The notes beneath the pieces are model-generated. The model was not told where the DNA came from, did not search any database, and saw only the letters and a program-made list of their open reading frames with translations. The position numbers and the translations under genes were made by a program. This document shows positions 1 through 9,536 of a DNA stretch of 64,000 nucleotides, one piece after another. Position 1 is the first letter of the stretch; each line of letters begins with the position of its first letter. Source of the DNA: Magnetococcales bacterium (GTDB taxonomy: Bacteria > Pseudomonadota > Magnetococcia > Magnetococcales > Magnetaquicoccaceae). Location of the stretch: contig JADGAZ010000004.1 in NCBI GenBank assembly GCA_015231755.1, positions 163,844-227,843 on the forward strand, read 5' to 3'.

Positions 1-1090
1 GAATGTCGCCCCCCAGGGTCCGGGCGATCAATCGGGCGGAATAGGTGCCCAATCCGGTTCCCCCGGCCTTGCCGCAGGTGGCGTATTTGTCAAAAAAGGT
101 CCCGCGTATCGCCTCCGGCACCGCGCCGGCATTGTGAATGACGATACATCCCACCCCATCGATCCGGGTGAGGGTAATGGTCACCACCTGTTGGGGCGGA
201 GAGGCTTCGACCGCGTTCTTGATCAGGTTGGACAGCATCGAGTAACACAACACCGACTCGGCCTGCACCACGAACCGGTCCGCTGCATCCGCCTCCCGGT
301 CATCCAGATGGATGCGCAAGGTCAATCCATTGCCAAACAGCAACGGCGTCATATTGACCTGGATGGTGCGCACAATAGCCAAAAGATCCACATCCTCCGG
401 CTTGCACACATATTCTCCCCGCTCCATTTGATACAAACCCAAGGAGAGATTGACCATATGCAAAACATTGACGCCGGCATCATGAATGATTTTAATTTTT
501 TCTTTTTGCAACACAGTCAAACCATCCTGATTCAACAGCAGGTCCGTGAAACCGATGATGCTGTTCAACGGAGTCTTCAGGTCGTGTCTGACGATCTGAT
601 CCACATCGTGTTTGATTTTTTCCGCCTCAATCAATTTGACATTGAGAGAGACCAGCCCCTGATTGGCCACTTGCAAATCCCGGTACGACAACTCCAGCCG
701 CTTGGCCAGCTCTGCCCGTTGCAACCAGGCTTGAATCCGCGCCCGCAGAATGGTGGGACGGGGGGGTTTGTTGATGAAATCATCCCCTCCACACTCCAGA
801 CATCGGGCCAACTCCCGATCGGTCTGCACCGAAGTCAGAAACACCACCGGCACCCCCCCTCCGGAACCCACCCTGGCCTTGATCCGCTGGGTGGCCTGAT
901 AGCCATCCAGCACCGGCATCTGGATATCCATCAGGATCAGGTCACAGTCCGGGCCACAGTCATCCAACTGGTCCAGCGCCTCCTGTCCGTTGACGGCCAG
1001 AACCACCCGATGTCCCTCCTGACGCAACATCTCCTCCAGAAACAGTCGCGTCACCGGATCGTCATCGACAACCATAATGGTGGCAGTCAT
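1..1090 (-). CDS. Response regulator-histidine kinase (REC-HisKA-HATPase), 3' end beyond window
   Basis: The reverse strand from the ATG at 1090 is open to the window edge, so the C-terminus is missing. The N-terminus is a receiver domain (acidic pair DDD near residue 9-11, phospho-acceptor Asp55 in LILMD, lysine in NKP). A short coiled linker leads to a kinase core whose H-box reads VRHDLKTPLNS, followed by an ATPase domain with GGTGLGTYSARLI as the G2 box. This receiver-first order suits a kinase that is itself switched by phosphotransfer from the hybrid kinases upstream. It begins 7 bp after the stop of the HD-GYP gene, with GAGGGG as ribosome site, so it is the fourth gene of the operon. 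Its ATPase tail resembles that of the orphan kinase at 52688-53752. Family assignment is firm; the signal is unknown. Confidence 0.9.
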   Translation of the reverse strand, partial: MTATIMVVDDDPVTRLFLEEMLRQEGHRVVLAVNGQEALDQLDDCGPDCDLILMDIQMPVLDGYQATQRIKARVGSGGGVPVVFLTSVQTDRELARCLECGGDDFINKPPRPTILRARIQAWLQRAELAKRLELSYRDLQVANQGLVSLNVKLIEAEKIKHDVDQIVRHDLKTPLNSIIGFTDLLLNQDGLTVLQKEKIKIIHDAGVNVLHMVNLSLGLYQMERGEYVCKPEDVDLLAIVRTIQVNMTPLLFGNGLTLRIHLDDREADAADRFVVQAESVLCYSMLSNLIKNAVEASPPQQVVTITLTRIDGVGCIVIHNAGAVPEAIRGTFFDKYATCGKAGGTGLGTYSARLIARTLGGDI

Positions 1091-1097
1091 GGGCCCC

Positions 1098-2171
1098 TCA
1101 TCCGGATGGCAGCAAACAGGCGTCCGCATCCGGATCCAGGACTTCCGGATCGGCGAAAGTCTCACGGATTTCCAGAATGGCCGGCAGATTTTCACAAAAC
1201 ACCCGCACCAGTTCGGGATCGAAGGCGGTTCCGGAACAGCGTTTGATCTCCTCCACCGCCCGTTCCACACTCCAGGGCTGCTTATAGGGACGCCGGGAAG
1301 TCAAGGCATCGAACACATCCGCCAGACTGCAAATGCGACCCATGATGGGAATCGCCTCTCCCGCCAGACCATAAGGATAACCACTGCCATCCCAGCGTTC
1401 GTGATGGGTCAGGGCGATGGTGTGGGCGGTGCGCAACAACAAAGAAGGCTCATCATCCAGCAATTGTCCCCCCAGCAGGGTATGGGTCTTCATCACCCCG
1501 AACTCCTGGGGAGTCAGCTTCCCCGGTTTGAGGAGAATGCAATCCGGAATGCCGATCTTGCCCACATCGTGCATGGGGGCGGCCTGCAACAGCAACGCCT
1601 GATCGTGGACCGTCAACCCCGACACCCGCCCGATCAGGGTGGAATAGTGGCTCATGCGCTGAATGTGTTTGCCGGTTTCGTTATCCCGGTATTCCGCCGC
1701 CTGACCCAACCGGCGGATGATCTCCATCCGGGTGCGCAACAGCTCAAATTCCCGATCCGCCAAGGCCTGGGCGGTCCGGGCGGCCCGCAGGATGTAACGC
1801 ATCCGATGGCCCAGCAAACCCCAGTTGATGGGCTTGGTGATGAAATCCGTCGCCCCCGCCTGATAAGCGCGTTCGATGGAGGTCAAATCATCCAAAGAGG
1901 TGGCCATCACGATGGGCAGATGTTGCCGGCCTTCCATGGCCCGCACGGTCTCGCACAACACAAATCCGTTCATGCCGGGCATCACTACATCGGAAATTAC
2001 CAGATCCGGCATCTCCCGCTGCAACCGCTCCCAGGCCTGCAACCCGTCTTCCGCCTCGATCACGCGAAAGCCTCCCTGTTCCAACGCCTCCCGCATGGGC
2101 AGGCGTTGCAGAAATTCGTCATCCACGATCAACACCAAGGGATGTTCAAGATCGTCTGCCGGTTCATTCAT
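1098..2171 (-). CDS. HD-GYP response regulator (probable cyclic-di-GMP phosphodiesterase)
   Basis: 357 residues. Residues 10-130 form a receiver domain with DD at 17-18 and phospho-acceptor Asp61. Residues about 150-340 are an HD-GYP domain with HDVGKIGIPD (His201-Asp202), HHERWDGSGYP (256-266) and the RPYK loop. Such proteins hydrolyse cyclic-di-GMP in the cytoplasm under phosphorelay control. The start at 2171 was chosen because AAGGGGAT lies just upstream and the next ATG is far into the receiver fold; it overlaps the end of the upstream hybrid kinase gene by 8 bp, pointing to translational coupling. All metal-binding residues look intact, so activity is likely. The operon would link its two hybrid sensor kinases to cyclic-di-GMP turnover and hence to motility or attachment (inference). 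Confidence 0.93.
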   Translation of the reverse strand: MNEPADDLEHPLVLIVDDEFLQRLPMREALEQGGFRVIEAEDGLQAWERLQREMPDLVISDVVMPGMNGFVLCETVRAMEGRQHLPIVMATSLDDLTSIERAYQAGATDFITKPINWGLLGHRMRYILRAARTAQALADREFELLRTRMEIIRRLGQAAEYRDNETGKHIQRMSHYSTLIGRVSGLTVHDQALLLQAAPMHDVGKIGIPDCILLKPGKLTPQEFGVMKTHTLLGGQLLDDEPSLLLRTAHTIALTHHERWDGSGYPYGLAGEAIPIMGRICSLADVFDALTSRRPYKQPWSVERAVEEIKRCSGTAFDPELVRVFCENLPAILEIRETFADPEVLDPDADACLLPSG

Positions 2172-5100
2172 GATGGATATCCCCTTCCCGCTGCGAGTCA
2201 CACAAAGCCTGCAACGCCTGTCTGGCCTCATCAAACAGGGCATCACTGTGTTGAAAATGTCGGCTCACCGCCGCCAGATCCCCGTGTTCCATCTCCATGG
2301 TTCGCGCCAACTCCGCCAGACGGGCCACCCCCATGGTGAGACTGGAAGATTTCAAGGTGTGGGCCGCGACCCGCACCCCTTCGGAATCCCCCTGTTCCAA
2401 AGCCTGTCGCAATGCCTGCATCAATTCCGGGGTGCGCAGCAGATAGTGCTCCACCATTTTGCCCAGCAGATTGGTCCCCCCTTTCTGGACCAGTTCCAGA
2501 ATGCGCCCCACAGCCTCCCGATCCAACACCGCCAATTCCGATTCATCCAGTCCCATGACGACCGGCAACAACACCGCTCCGGCCGAGGAATCGGAGTCGC
2601 TTTCCCGCCCCCGGGGTTCACGCACCTCATGGGGCAGCCAACGGTGCAAGACCGCACCCAGTTCCGCCTGACTGAAAGGCTTGTGCAGATAGTCGTTCAT
2701 GCCCACCGCGTTGCACTTCTGTCGGCTTTCCTGCAACACATGGGCGGTCAGGGCGACGATGGGAATGGAGGAACGACCGGCCATCTTTTCCCAAATGCGC
2801 AAGCGTCGGGTGGTTTCAAAACCATCCAGAATGGGCATCTCGCAATCCATGAAAATGACATCGAACCCCGGCACCGTATCCCGCACCAGGGTCAATGCCT
2901 GCTGACCGTTGAACGCCACGGTCACCTGGCATCCGAACAGTTCCAGGGTGGCCATGGCCACCTCCTGATTGACCGGATTGTCTTCCACCAGCAGAACATG
3001 ACCGCTGAAACGCACAGTATCCGGGGAAAGGGAAGTCTGATCGCCCTGCCAGGCGGCGATTTCCTGGAGATCCCCCTGGCGCTGCTTGCCGAAACGGGCC
3101 GTAAACCAGAAGGTCGATCCCTGACCCGGGGCGCTTTCCATCCACAGCTCCCCGTCCATGATGGAGACCAACTGCCGGGTGATGGCCAGACCCAACCCGG
3201 TGCCACCAAAACGACGCGCCACGGAAGGGTCTTCCTGGGAGAAGTTCTGAAACATCTGGCTCTGGTAATCCTCGGAGATGCCGATTCCCGTATCCATCAC
3301 ACAAAAACGCAACAGGATATCCGCCTCCCGCTCCTCCACCACCCCCACCGACAGTCCCACCGACCCCTGATCCGTGAACTTGACCGCGTTGCCCAACAGA
3401 TTGAACAGGATCTGACTGAGCCGATACGGATCCCCCAACAGTTGTCTGTTCTCGTCACCCACCCGGTTGAAATGAAAATCCAACCCTTTGCGCAAGGCCC
3501 GTTGCGTGAAAATATCGCAGATGTCCCGGATCACCACATCCAGATCAAAACGCAACATTTCCAGGAACAGCCGCCCCTCCTGGATCTTGGCGAAATCCAG
3601 AATATCGTTGATGATGCGCAGCAAGGTGCGACCGGAACGATGAATGGTCTCGACATAATGGCGTTGCTGTTCGGTCAGTTCGGTGCGCATGATCAGATCG
3701 GCCATGCCCAGCACCCCGTTCATGGGGGTACGGATTTCGTGGCTCATGTTGACCAGGAAAATCTCCTTGGCCCGGGCACCGGATTCGGCGGCATCCCGCG
3801 CTTTTTCCAGCTCTTCGGTCCGCAGGCGCACCAGTTCCTCCAGGTTTTCCCGATAGCGGCGCAACTCATCTTCGGCCTGTTTGCGCACGGTAATATCCTG
3901 ATGAATCCCCATCCACACCTCGCCATGTTCGGCGTGGGTCAGGGTGGTGATGGAGATATGGCCCCAAAAGAGGGTGCCATCCTTCTTGATGTTCCGGACC
4001 TCCCCTTCCCAGATCCCTTTGCGATACAACTGGCTGACAATCCCCTGCACCACGGCGTCGATGGCCGGATCCGTGCCCGCGTGGGTCACGGCAATGGTAT
4101 GACCGATGATCTCCCCCCGACCATACCCGAACATTTTTTCAAACCGACGGTTCGTGTAGACAATCACCCCATCCAAGGCCCGCACCAGACACACCCCTTC
4201 GGTCATGTGTTCCAGCATGCGGGCTTGCAACCGGATGTCCTCCTCCCGGGCGGCCCGGGCGTCGATGCGCAAATGGCTGTAGCGCTCGGGCATGACCGGA
4301 TCCATCAGACCGAAATTCTCGATGATCTCGAACCGGCCTTCCGGGGTGCAACGGGACAAAAAGGTGTTCACCCGGGCGTGATGGGTCATCGGATCCATGT
4401 GTACCCGCCCCTGGGGACCGGTGACCGCGAGCCGCTCCAACGCGTTCACCAACGCTTCGGAATCCAGGGTGCCGGCTTGGTTCGCCGCCTGGGCGAAGGC
4501 CTTGACGCACAGACAGGCCCCCTCGCCAAAATTGGTGAGAATGCCGTTGCCCGCAGGCCACAGGCCGGTGACGCCGGGCATGGCGGCCAACCGATCCAGA
4601 AAACGTCGATTCTCGTCGGTATCGACCGTCATGAAGTAGGTATTGCTGGAATAGTGCCCCCCACGCACCTTCGGCTCCAGATGACTGGCCATCAACTCAT
4701 CATAATGGCCCATGACCACCACCATCCGCCCGGTGAGTCCCAAAGCAGAAAAACGCGACAGCAGCAGCAGTTGATCGGCTCCGGCAAAATAAGGCACAAA
4801 AACCGTGGCCCCGGAGGCGGCCACCTGTGCCAGCAAGGCATCGATCCGCTCCCGGGTCACGCCGAGGGGCAGATACTCCTCTCCCACCACCTCCCCCCCA
4901 TCCTGCAACAACACCTCCTTGGCCGCCTCGATGGATCCCCGGGGCCATTCATAGTTGTTGCCGGCAAAAAACATTCTGCGACCGTGATGGGCATGCATGT
5001 ACGGAATCATTTTGCCGATCTGCTGATTGGGCAGCGCGGCGAAATGAAAAAAATAACGGCTGAGAATGCTGCCTTCATAAAAGGAAAAATTCAATAACGG

Positions 5101-5409
5101 AATCTTGCGCGGCTCGGCCACCCGGTAGGCCACCGCGATGCGGGAATTGGACAGCAAATTGCCGATCATGGCCACACAACCATGATGCTCCACCAGTCGT
5201 TCCGCCGCCATCACCGCGCTGGGGGGCAGACTGCCATCGTCTTCCACCACCAGTCGCAAAGGCCGACCCAATACCCCGCCGTTTTCGTTCACCTCACGGG
5301 CGGCCAGTTCGGCGGCCATGCTGATCTCCGCACCATACATCCCCACCACACCGGTCATCGGTGACATCAGGCCCAACACCACCTCATGATCGTTGTATGA
5401 TTTTTTCAT
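2164..5409 (-). CDS. Soluble hybrid histidine kinase with fused periplasmic-binding-protein-like sensor
   Basis: 1,081 residues. Residues 8-375 resemble the amide/branched-chain amino-acid ABC substrate-binding family (Peripla_BP_5/6, AmiC-like): opening strand VVLGLMSPMTG, then the NENGGVLGRPL segment. A PAS domain follows at about 398-512, a coiled coil (513-545), HisKA with His557 in NMSHEIRTPMNG, an ATPase with GTGLGLAI, a receiver with Asp855 and an Hpt domain with His1017 in AAHTLKSSS. There is no signal peptide and no membrane segment before or after the binding domain, so ligand sensing should be cytoplasmic, which is odd for this fold. It starts 5 bp after the stop of the membrane kinase gene and overlaps the HD-GYP gene. 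The full His-Asp-His chain implies an onward phosphorelay, plausibly to the two receivers downstream. Confidence 0.92.
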   Translation of the reverse strand: MKKSYNDHEVVLGLMSPMTGVVGMYGAEISMAAELAAREVNENGGVLGRPLRLVVEDDGSLPPSAVMAAERLVEHHGCVAMIGNLLSNSRIAVAYRVAEPRKIPLLNFSFYEGSILSRYFFHFAALPNQQIGKMIPYMHAHHGRRMFFAGNNYEWPRGSIEAAKEVLLQDGGEVVGEEYLPLGVTRERIDALLAQVAASGATVFVPYFAGADQLLLLSRFSALGLTGRMVVVMGHYDELMASHLEPKVRGGHYSSNTYFMTVDTDENRRFLDRLAAMPGVTGLWPAGNGILTNFGEGACLCVKAFAQAANQAGTLDSEALVNALERLAVTGPQGRVHMDPMTHHARVNTFLSRCTPEGRFEIIENFGLMDPVMPERYSHLRIDARAAREEDIRLQARMLEHMTEGVCLVRALDGVIVYTNRRFEKMFGYGRGEIIGHTIAVTHAGTDPAIDAVVQGIVSQLYRKGIWEGEVRNIKKDGTLFWGHISITTLTHAEHGEVWMGIHQDITVRKQAEDELRRYRENLEELVRLRTEELEKARDAAESGARAKEIFLVNMSHEIRTPMNGVLGMADLIMRTELTEQQRHYVETIHRSGRTLLRIINDILDFAKIQEGRLFLEMLRFDLDVVIRDICDIFTQRALRKGLDFHFNRVGDENRQLLGDPYRLSQILFNLLGNAVKFTDQGSVGLSVGVVEEREADILLRFCVMDTGIGISEDYQSQMFQNFSQEDPSVARRFGGTGLGLAITRQLVSIMDGELWMESAPGQGSTFWFTARFGKQRQGDLQEIAAWQGDQTSLSPDTVRFSGHVLLVEDNPVNQEVAMATLELFGCQVTVAFNGQQALTLVRDTVPGFDVIFMDCEMPILDGFETTRRLRIWEKMAGRSSIPIVALTAHVLQESRQKCNAVGMNDYLHKPFSQAELGAVLHRWLPHEVREPRGRESDSDSSAGAVLLPVVMGLDESELAVLDREAVGRILELVQKGGTNLLGKMVEHYLLRTPELMQALRQALEQGDSEGVRVAAHTLKSSSLTMGVARLAELARTMEMEHGDLAAVSRHFQHSDALFDEARQALQALCDSQREGDIHHE

Positions 5410-5414
5410 GAGCT

Positions 5415-8400
5415 TTAATCATTCGCTCCCGCTCGGCTCGACTGCGCGCTTGTCCACAAAAAATTCTGCAATGCCTGTTTGACCTTTTCAAACTCCGGGC
5501 CAGTTGCACGCCAAGACTCCAGTACCCGCATGGAGTCGGCGTAATCACTCTCCATCACCCGTCCCAACTCCGCCAAACGGGCCGCCCCCATGGTCAGACT
5601 GGAAGACTTCAGGGTATGGGCCGCGACCCGCACCCCTTCCGGATCTCCTCGTTCCAGGGCCAGTTCCAGTTCGATCAGCAGTTCCGGCGTGCGTTCACAA
5701 TAATGTTCCACCATTTTGACCAGCAGATCGGATCCCCCTTTCCGGGCCAGGGCCACAATCTGCTCCAAGGCCACCGGATCCAGGACCAAAGGCGTCATCC
5801 CCGCTTCTCCAAAGCCATTTTCCAGATCGACACCGCAGCCCGGATCCGCTCCCGACAAGCAAGCCAATCCATCCTCCCTCTCCAACACCTGCCCCGCCCC
5901 GAACGCCACACCGGACGATACAGTGGCCATCACGGGACGCATCCCCCCATGGCAGGATGGCAACCAGCGTTGCAACAGCTTGACCAGATCCGACTGGCTG
6001 AAAGGCTTGTGCAAATAGTCGTCCATGCCGGCTTCCAGGCTCAACCTCCGGCTTTCCTCCAGGACATGGGCGGTCAGGGCGATGATTGGAGTCCGGGGCA
6101 GAGCGGCCTGTTTTTCCAACCGGCGCAACCGTCGGGTGGTCTCGAAACCATCCAGGATGGGCATTTCACAATCCATGAAAATGGCATCGAACGGTACCGT
6201 CGCGCTCTTCACCGCCGTCAACGCCTGCTGACCATTGCGCGCCACCGTCACCCGGAAACCGAACAACTCCAAAGTGGCTGCTGCCACCTCCTGATTGACC
6301 AGATTGTCTTCCACCAGCAATACATGTCCGTCAAAACGGGCGTTCTCCAGCAAAGCAGGCGCCTGCGTCCGCTCCCAATCCTCCAAATCCTTACGGTCCC
6401 CGGCCTGCTGCTTGCCGAAACGCACCGTGAAACCGAATTTCGCCCCCTGCCCCGGTTCACTCTCCACCCACACTTCCCCATCCATGACCCGTACCAACTG
6501 CCGGGTGATGGCCAAACCCAATCCGGAGCCTCCAAACTTGCGGGCGATGGAAGAGTCGACCTGGGAAAACGGCTGAAACAGATTCGGCACATACTCCGGG
6601 GCAATGCCGATGCCGGTATCGATCACCTCAAACCGCATCAGCACATCCGCCTCCCGTTCCTCCTGCACCCCCACCTCCAGGGTCACCGACCCCTTCTCGG
6701 TGAACTTGATGGCATTGCCCACCAGATTGAACAGAATCTGATTGAGCCGATAAGGATCCCCCAATAGATGAACCGGTACCCCCTCGGCGATCCGACATGT
6801 AAAACCCAGTCCCTTGTTGTGAGTCTGGGTGGCAAACATGTTGCGCAAGTCCTGAATCAGCTCCTCCAACTCGAACCGGAACAGCTCCAGCACCAGACGC
6901 CCGGCCTGAATCTTGGACAAATCCAGAATGTCGTTGATGATGCGCAGCAGCGTGCGCCCGGAACGGTGAATGGTATCGACATAATGGCGTTGTTTTTCCG
7001 TCAAGTCGGTACGCAGGATCAGATCCGCCATGCCCAACACCCCGTTCATGGGGGTACGGATTTCGTGACTCATGGAGGCCAGAAACCGCTCCTTGGCCTG
7101 ATGGGCGGATTCCGCCTGTTCTTTGCTCTGGCGCAACCGCTCCTCCCAGCGTTTGCGCATGACCAGATTCATGGTGTCTTCACCGACGGACTGGAGTTGT
7201 CGCACATCCTCGTCATCATAAGGTTCCGGCTTGTTTCCCACCACCAGCATCATCTGCACCTTGCCATGCACCAACACCGGTACACTCAAAAACCGGGTGA
7301 CGGATACCGGTTCATCCCCCTGTTCACGAGCATCACGGTTGGATTGGTAATCGTTGCAGATCATAGGCTTGAAATCCAGCATCATCTCCGCCCACGCCTC
7401 GGCGCGCTCCGGGAAACCCTGCAATGGCCAAGGGCACGCCGAACCCTTCCAGTCCCAAGAAATCAGCTCAAATCCACACGACTCCTCATCCAGCAGATGT
7501 ATGCAACCGATCCCACTGCGGGTCAAGGTCTCGGCCACGGCCAAGGATTGGTCACACAACGCCTGCATACTGGCATCCATGGCACTCCGGTTGATCTCCA
7601 TCATCAACCGCATGCGCTCTTCGTTAACCATCCGGGCGGCCAGCACGCGACGCCGTTCGGTGGCATCCCGCAGCATGAGCAGATAATGGTTGTGTCGGCG
7701 CAACCGCATCGGGGAAAGGGTGGCATCCACATACAACACGCTGCCATCCCGACACCGGAGCGGAATATCCCCATGATTGCGGGTACTCCCCGGATCCGCA
7801 TGCTGAAACTGGTCAATAAAAGACAATAACGTCCCATCCGGATTGAGTTCAGCAATCCGCAACCCCCGTATTTCCGCCAATTTGAAGCCGGTCATCTGAC
7901 AAAACCGGGCATTGGCCATCTGCAACAAACCGGTCTCGGGCACCAACAGGGTAATCCCATCGCTGGCGGCTTCAAAAATGGTCTTCAACGTCAACTGGCT
8001 TTCGGCAAGCCGTCGTATCACCACATCCCCAATCCGGATGAATACCACCCCGCCCACACCCAGCAACATCAGGGTGAGGGTCACGGTCTGGGCAACCGAT
8101 TCCATCACCGGGGCACGCAGTTCGGCCATGTCGATCTTGATCACCATCCCCAAAGCCAAAGGGGCGATGTATTCGTAAGCGGCCAACACCTCCGTTCCCT
8201 GATAATCCTTGCCGATCACCACCCCGGATTTCTTTTCCAGGGCGTACCGCATGGGGGTGGCCTTGTCCTGATCACTCCAGGCGATGTATTCCGGAAGGGT
8301 TGCGGTATTATCCGCCGGTCGCTGTCTGAACAAAAACTGAATCTGCTCCCCGTGACGATGGGCAAACAGAATCTCTCCCGTGAATCCCAGCCCCTTATAC

Positions 8401-8666
8401 CAATCCTGATAGATCCGGGACAACAGGGCAATGATGGGCTTGTCGTCACTCGTTTCGGTATATCTCGGGTCTTGAAAAACCAGTTCATGCAGGGTATTGA
8501 TGAGCCGGACCTGACTGGAGGCCAACGCACTGAGGCGTACGCTTTCGCTGTCCAACGTGCGTTGATACAGAACATACAAGGTGCTGCCCGTACTCAGAAA
8601 AACCACCAGCACCATGATTCCCAGCAACAAAAACAGCCGTGCCTTTCCGCTCGCCAATCTCAACAT
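5415..8666 (-). CDS. Membrane hybrid histidine kinase (Cache-like sensor-PAS-GAF-HisKA-HATPase-REC-Hpt)
   Basis: 1,083 residues from the ATG at 8666, picked because GGGGGGACGG precedes it. Transmembrane helix 1 spans about 11-33 and helix 2 about 188-210; the extracytoplasmic loop between them resembles a Cache-type sensor. Then come PAS (about 225-340), a GAF-like region (350-510), HisKA with His534 (SMSHEIRTPMNG), ATPase with GSGLGLAI, receiver with Asp832 (FMDCEMP) and Hpt with His1017. The C-terminal half is clearly paralogous to the next gene: the H-box flanks, the receiver and the Hpt segment RVAAHTLKSSSLTMG are nearly identical, so the pair arose by duplication with a swap of sensor modules. 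It is the first gene of the phosphorelay operon running to the window edge. Ligand unknown. Confidence 0.93.
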   Translation of the reverse strand: MLRLASGKARLFLLLGIMVLVVFLSTGSTLYVLYQRTLDSESVRLSALASSQVRLINTLHELVFQDPRYTETSDDKPIIALLSRIYQDWYKGLGFTGEILFAHRHGEQIQFLFRQRPADNTATLPEYIAWSDQDKATPMRYALEKKSGVVIGKDYQGTEVLAAYEYIAPLALGMVIKIDMAELRAPVMESVAQTVTLTLMLLGVGGVVFIRIGDVVIRRLAESQLTLKTIFEAASDGITLLVPETGLLQMANARFCQMTGFKLAEIRGLRIAELNPDGTLLSFIDQFQHADPGSTRNHGDIPLRCRDGSVLYVDATLSPMRLRRHNHYLLMLRDATERRRVLAARMVNEERMRLMMEINRSAMDASMQALCDQSLAVAETLTRSGIGCIHLLDEESCGFELISWDWKGSACPWPLQGFPERAEAWAEMMLDFKPMICNDYQSNRDAREQGDEPVSVTRFLSVPVLVHGKVQMMLVVGNKPEPYDDEDVRQLQSVGEDTMNLVMRKRWEERLRQSKEQAESAHQAKERFLASMSHEIRTPMNGVLGMADLILRTDLTEKQRHYVDTIHRSGRTLLRIINDILDLSKIQAGRLVLELFRFELEELIQDLRNMFATQTHNKGLGFTCRIAEGVPVHLLGDPYRLNQILFNLVGNAIKFTEKGSVTLEVGVQEEREADVLMRFEVIDTGIGIAPEYVPNLFQPFSQVDSSIARKFGGSGLGLAITRQLVRVMDGEVWVESEPGQGAKFGFTVRFGKQQAGDRKDLEDWERTQAPALLENARFDGHVLLVEDNLVNQEVAAATLELFGFRVTVARNGQQALTAVKSATVPFDAIFMDCEMPILDGFETTRRLRRLEKQAALPRTPIIALTAHVLEESRRLSLEAGMDDYLHKPFSQSDLVKLLQRWLPSCHGGMRPVMATVSSGVAFGAGQVLEREDGLACLSGADPGCGVDLENGFGEAGMTPLVLDPVALEQIVALARKGGSDLLVKMVEHYCERTPELLIELELALERGDPEGVRVAAHTLKSSSLTMGAARLAELGRVMESDYADSMRVLESWRATGPEFEKVKQALQNFLWTSAQSSRAGAND

Positions 8667-8808
8667 AACATTCCGTCCCCCCAGACAAAACCATACCATC
8701 CAACCATTCCCCGCCCCCGGTCTGGCACCCTCCCGCCATTTTCAGCACCGGTGACCGCTTCTGCCGGGATCCAGATCCCTTCATTCCCCTGAATCAACAA
8801 CCAGACCA

Positions 8809-9009
8809 TCACAAGACCGATTGTGCGTTGCGAATCCCGGCCACCCGCATGCCGTTGCCGGATTCATACACCTCCAGATAGGTGCCATTCTCAAAGTGAA
8901 ACTCCAGGCTGCGGAATTGTACAGGCGTTTCCCGCTCCTTCAAGACAACACTGGAGATTGCCAGACCTTCCAGACATTTCAAAATTTTCTTCTCTTCGCA
9001 GGTAATCAT
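8809..9009 (-). CDS. Small hypothetical protein, 66 residues
   Basis: A short reverse-strand gene whose start at 9009 is supported by a purine-rich stretch (AAGGGGCGGAAGGGT) right before the ATG; a longer frame to 9102 lacks a ribosome site. The product is soluble, with a helical first half (EEKKILKCLEGL) and a strand-rich second half containing FHFENGTYLEVYESGNG. No family is recognised. It sits about 140 bp before the signalling operon on the same strand and could be its leader gene or an independent unit. Confidence 0.6.
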   Translation of the reverse strand: MITCEEKKILKCLEGLAISSVVLKERETPVQFRSLEFHFENGTYLEVYESGNGMRVAGIRNAQSVL

Positions 9010-9511
9010 ACCCTTCCGCCCCTTCTGACTAAGTTGAACCCGATGATCCTTCCCATGATCCGTGTTTATCACATGATTAACAATTAACACAAACCATGCC
9101 ATATATTTCCACCAGACATCACACGCAACACTCTACCTATTACAACAGTCCATGACCACACGCTCGACAACTCAGGCTGACACTTGGGGATCATTACTCC
9201 ATACATTCAATAAGAGTCGTTTTTATCATGACAGATTAAAGAAAAAAGGATTGAAATCAAATCGTCTCATCCGCTCCTGCGACAACCAACACCGCCAGAC
9301 CGTCGCAATACGCAGCACAAGTGAGGCCAGATATCCCCCATAACCATCCACACTGCCACCCCCTCACGGGAAACGGCAGAAACCCATCCACGAATATCGC
9401 TCGGGGATGTGACACGGACACAGGCTGCAACATCCGTCATTCATTCCGGAAAAATTTCGGATAAGATCAAGATTATTCAACAGGATGCGAAAGATGAAAG
9501 AAACAAGCGGG
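9010..9511. other. Non-coding stretch of about 500 bp
   Basis: This AT-richer interval separates the small gene starting at 9009 from the end of the NtrC-like gene. Only short frames without ribosome sites or codon bias are present. It must hold the promoter of the 66-residue gene, but no convincing -35/-10 pair is visible. Nothing else is recognised. Confidence 0.5.
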
Positions 9512-9529
9512 CTGCAACAAACGTTGCAG
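9498..9529 (-). terminator. Possible intrinsic terminator of the NtrC-like gene
   Basis: Just past the stop codon on the reverse strand a 7-bp perfect stem (CTGCAAC/GTTGCAG, 9512-9518 and 9523-9529) encloses a 4-nt loop and is followed by a T-rich but interrupted tract (TTGTTTCTTT). It is a weak candidate. Confidence 0.4.
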
Positions 9530-9536
9530 GCTCCCC

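Noticed and set aside
1876..5097. 1,073-residue plus-strand frame opposite the hybrid kinase
   Set aside because: His/Gln/Pro-rich product with no domain, wholly overlapping a kinase gene with all catalytic motifs. It is a shadow of GC-rich coding.
9152..9343. 63-residue plus-strand frame in the gap before the NtrC-like gene
   Set aside because: No ribosome site and no codon bias; basic and Ser/Thr-rich composition like random AT-rich sequence.
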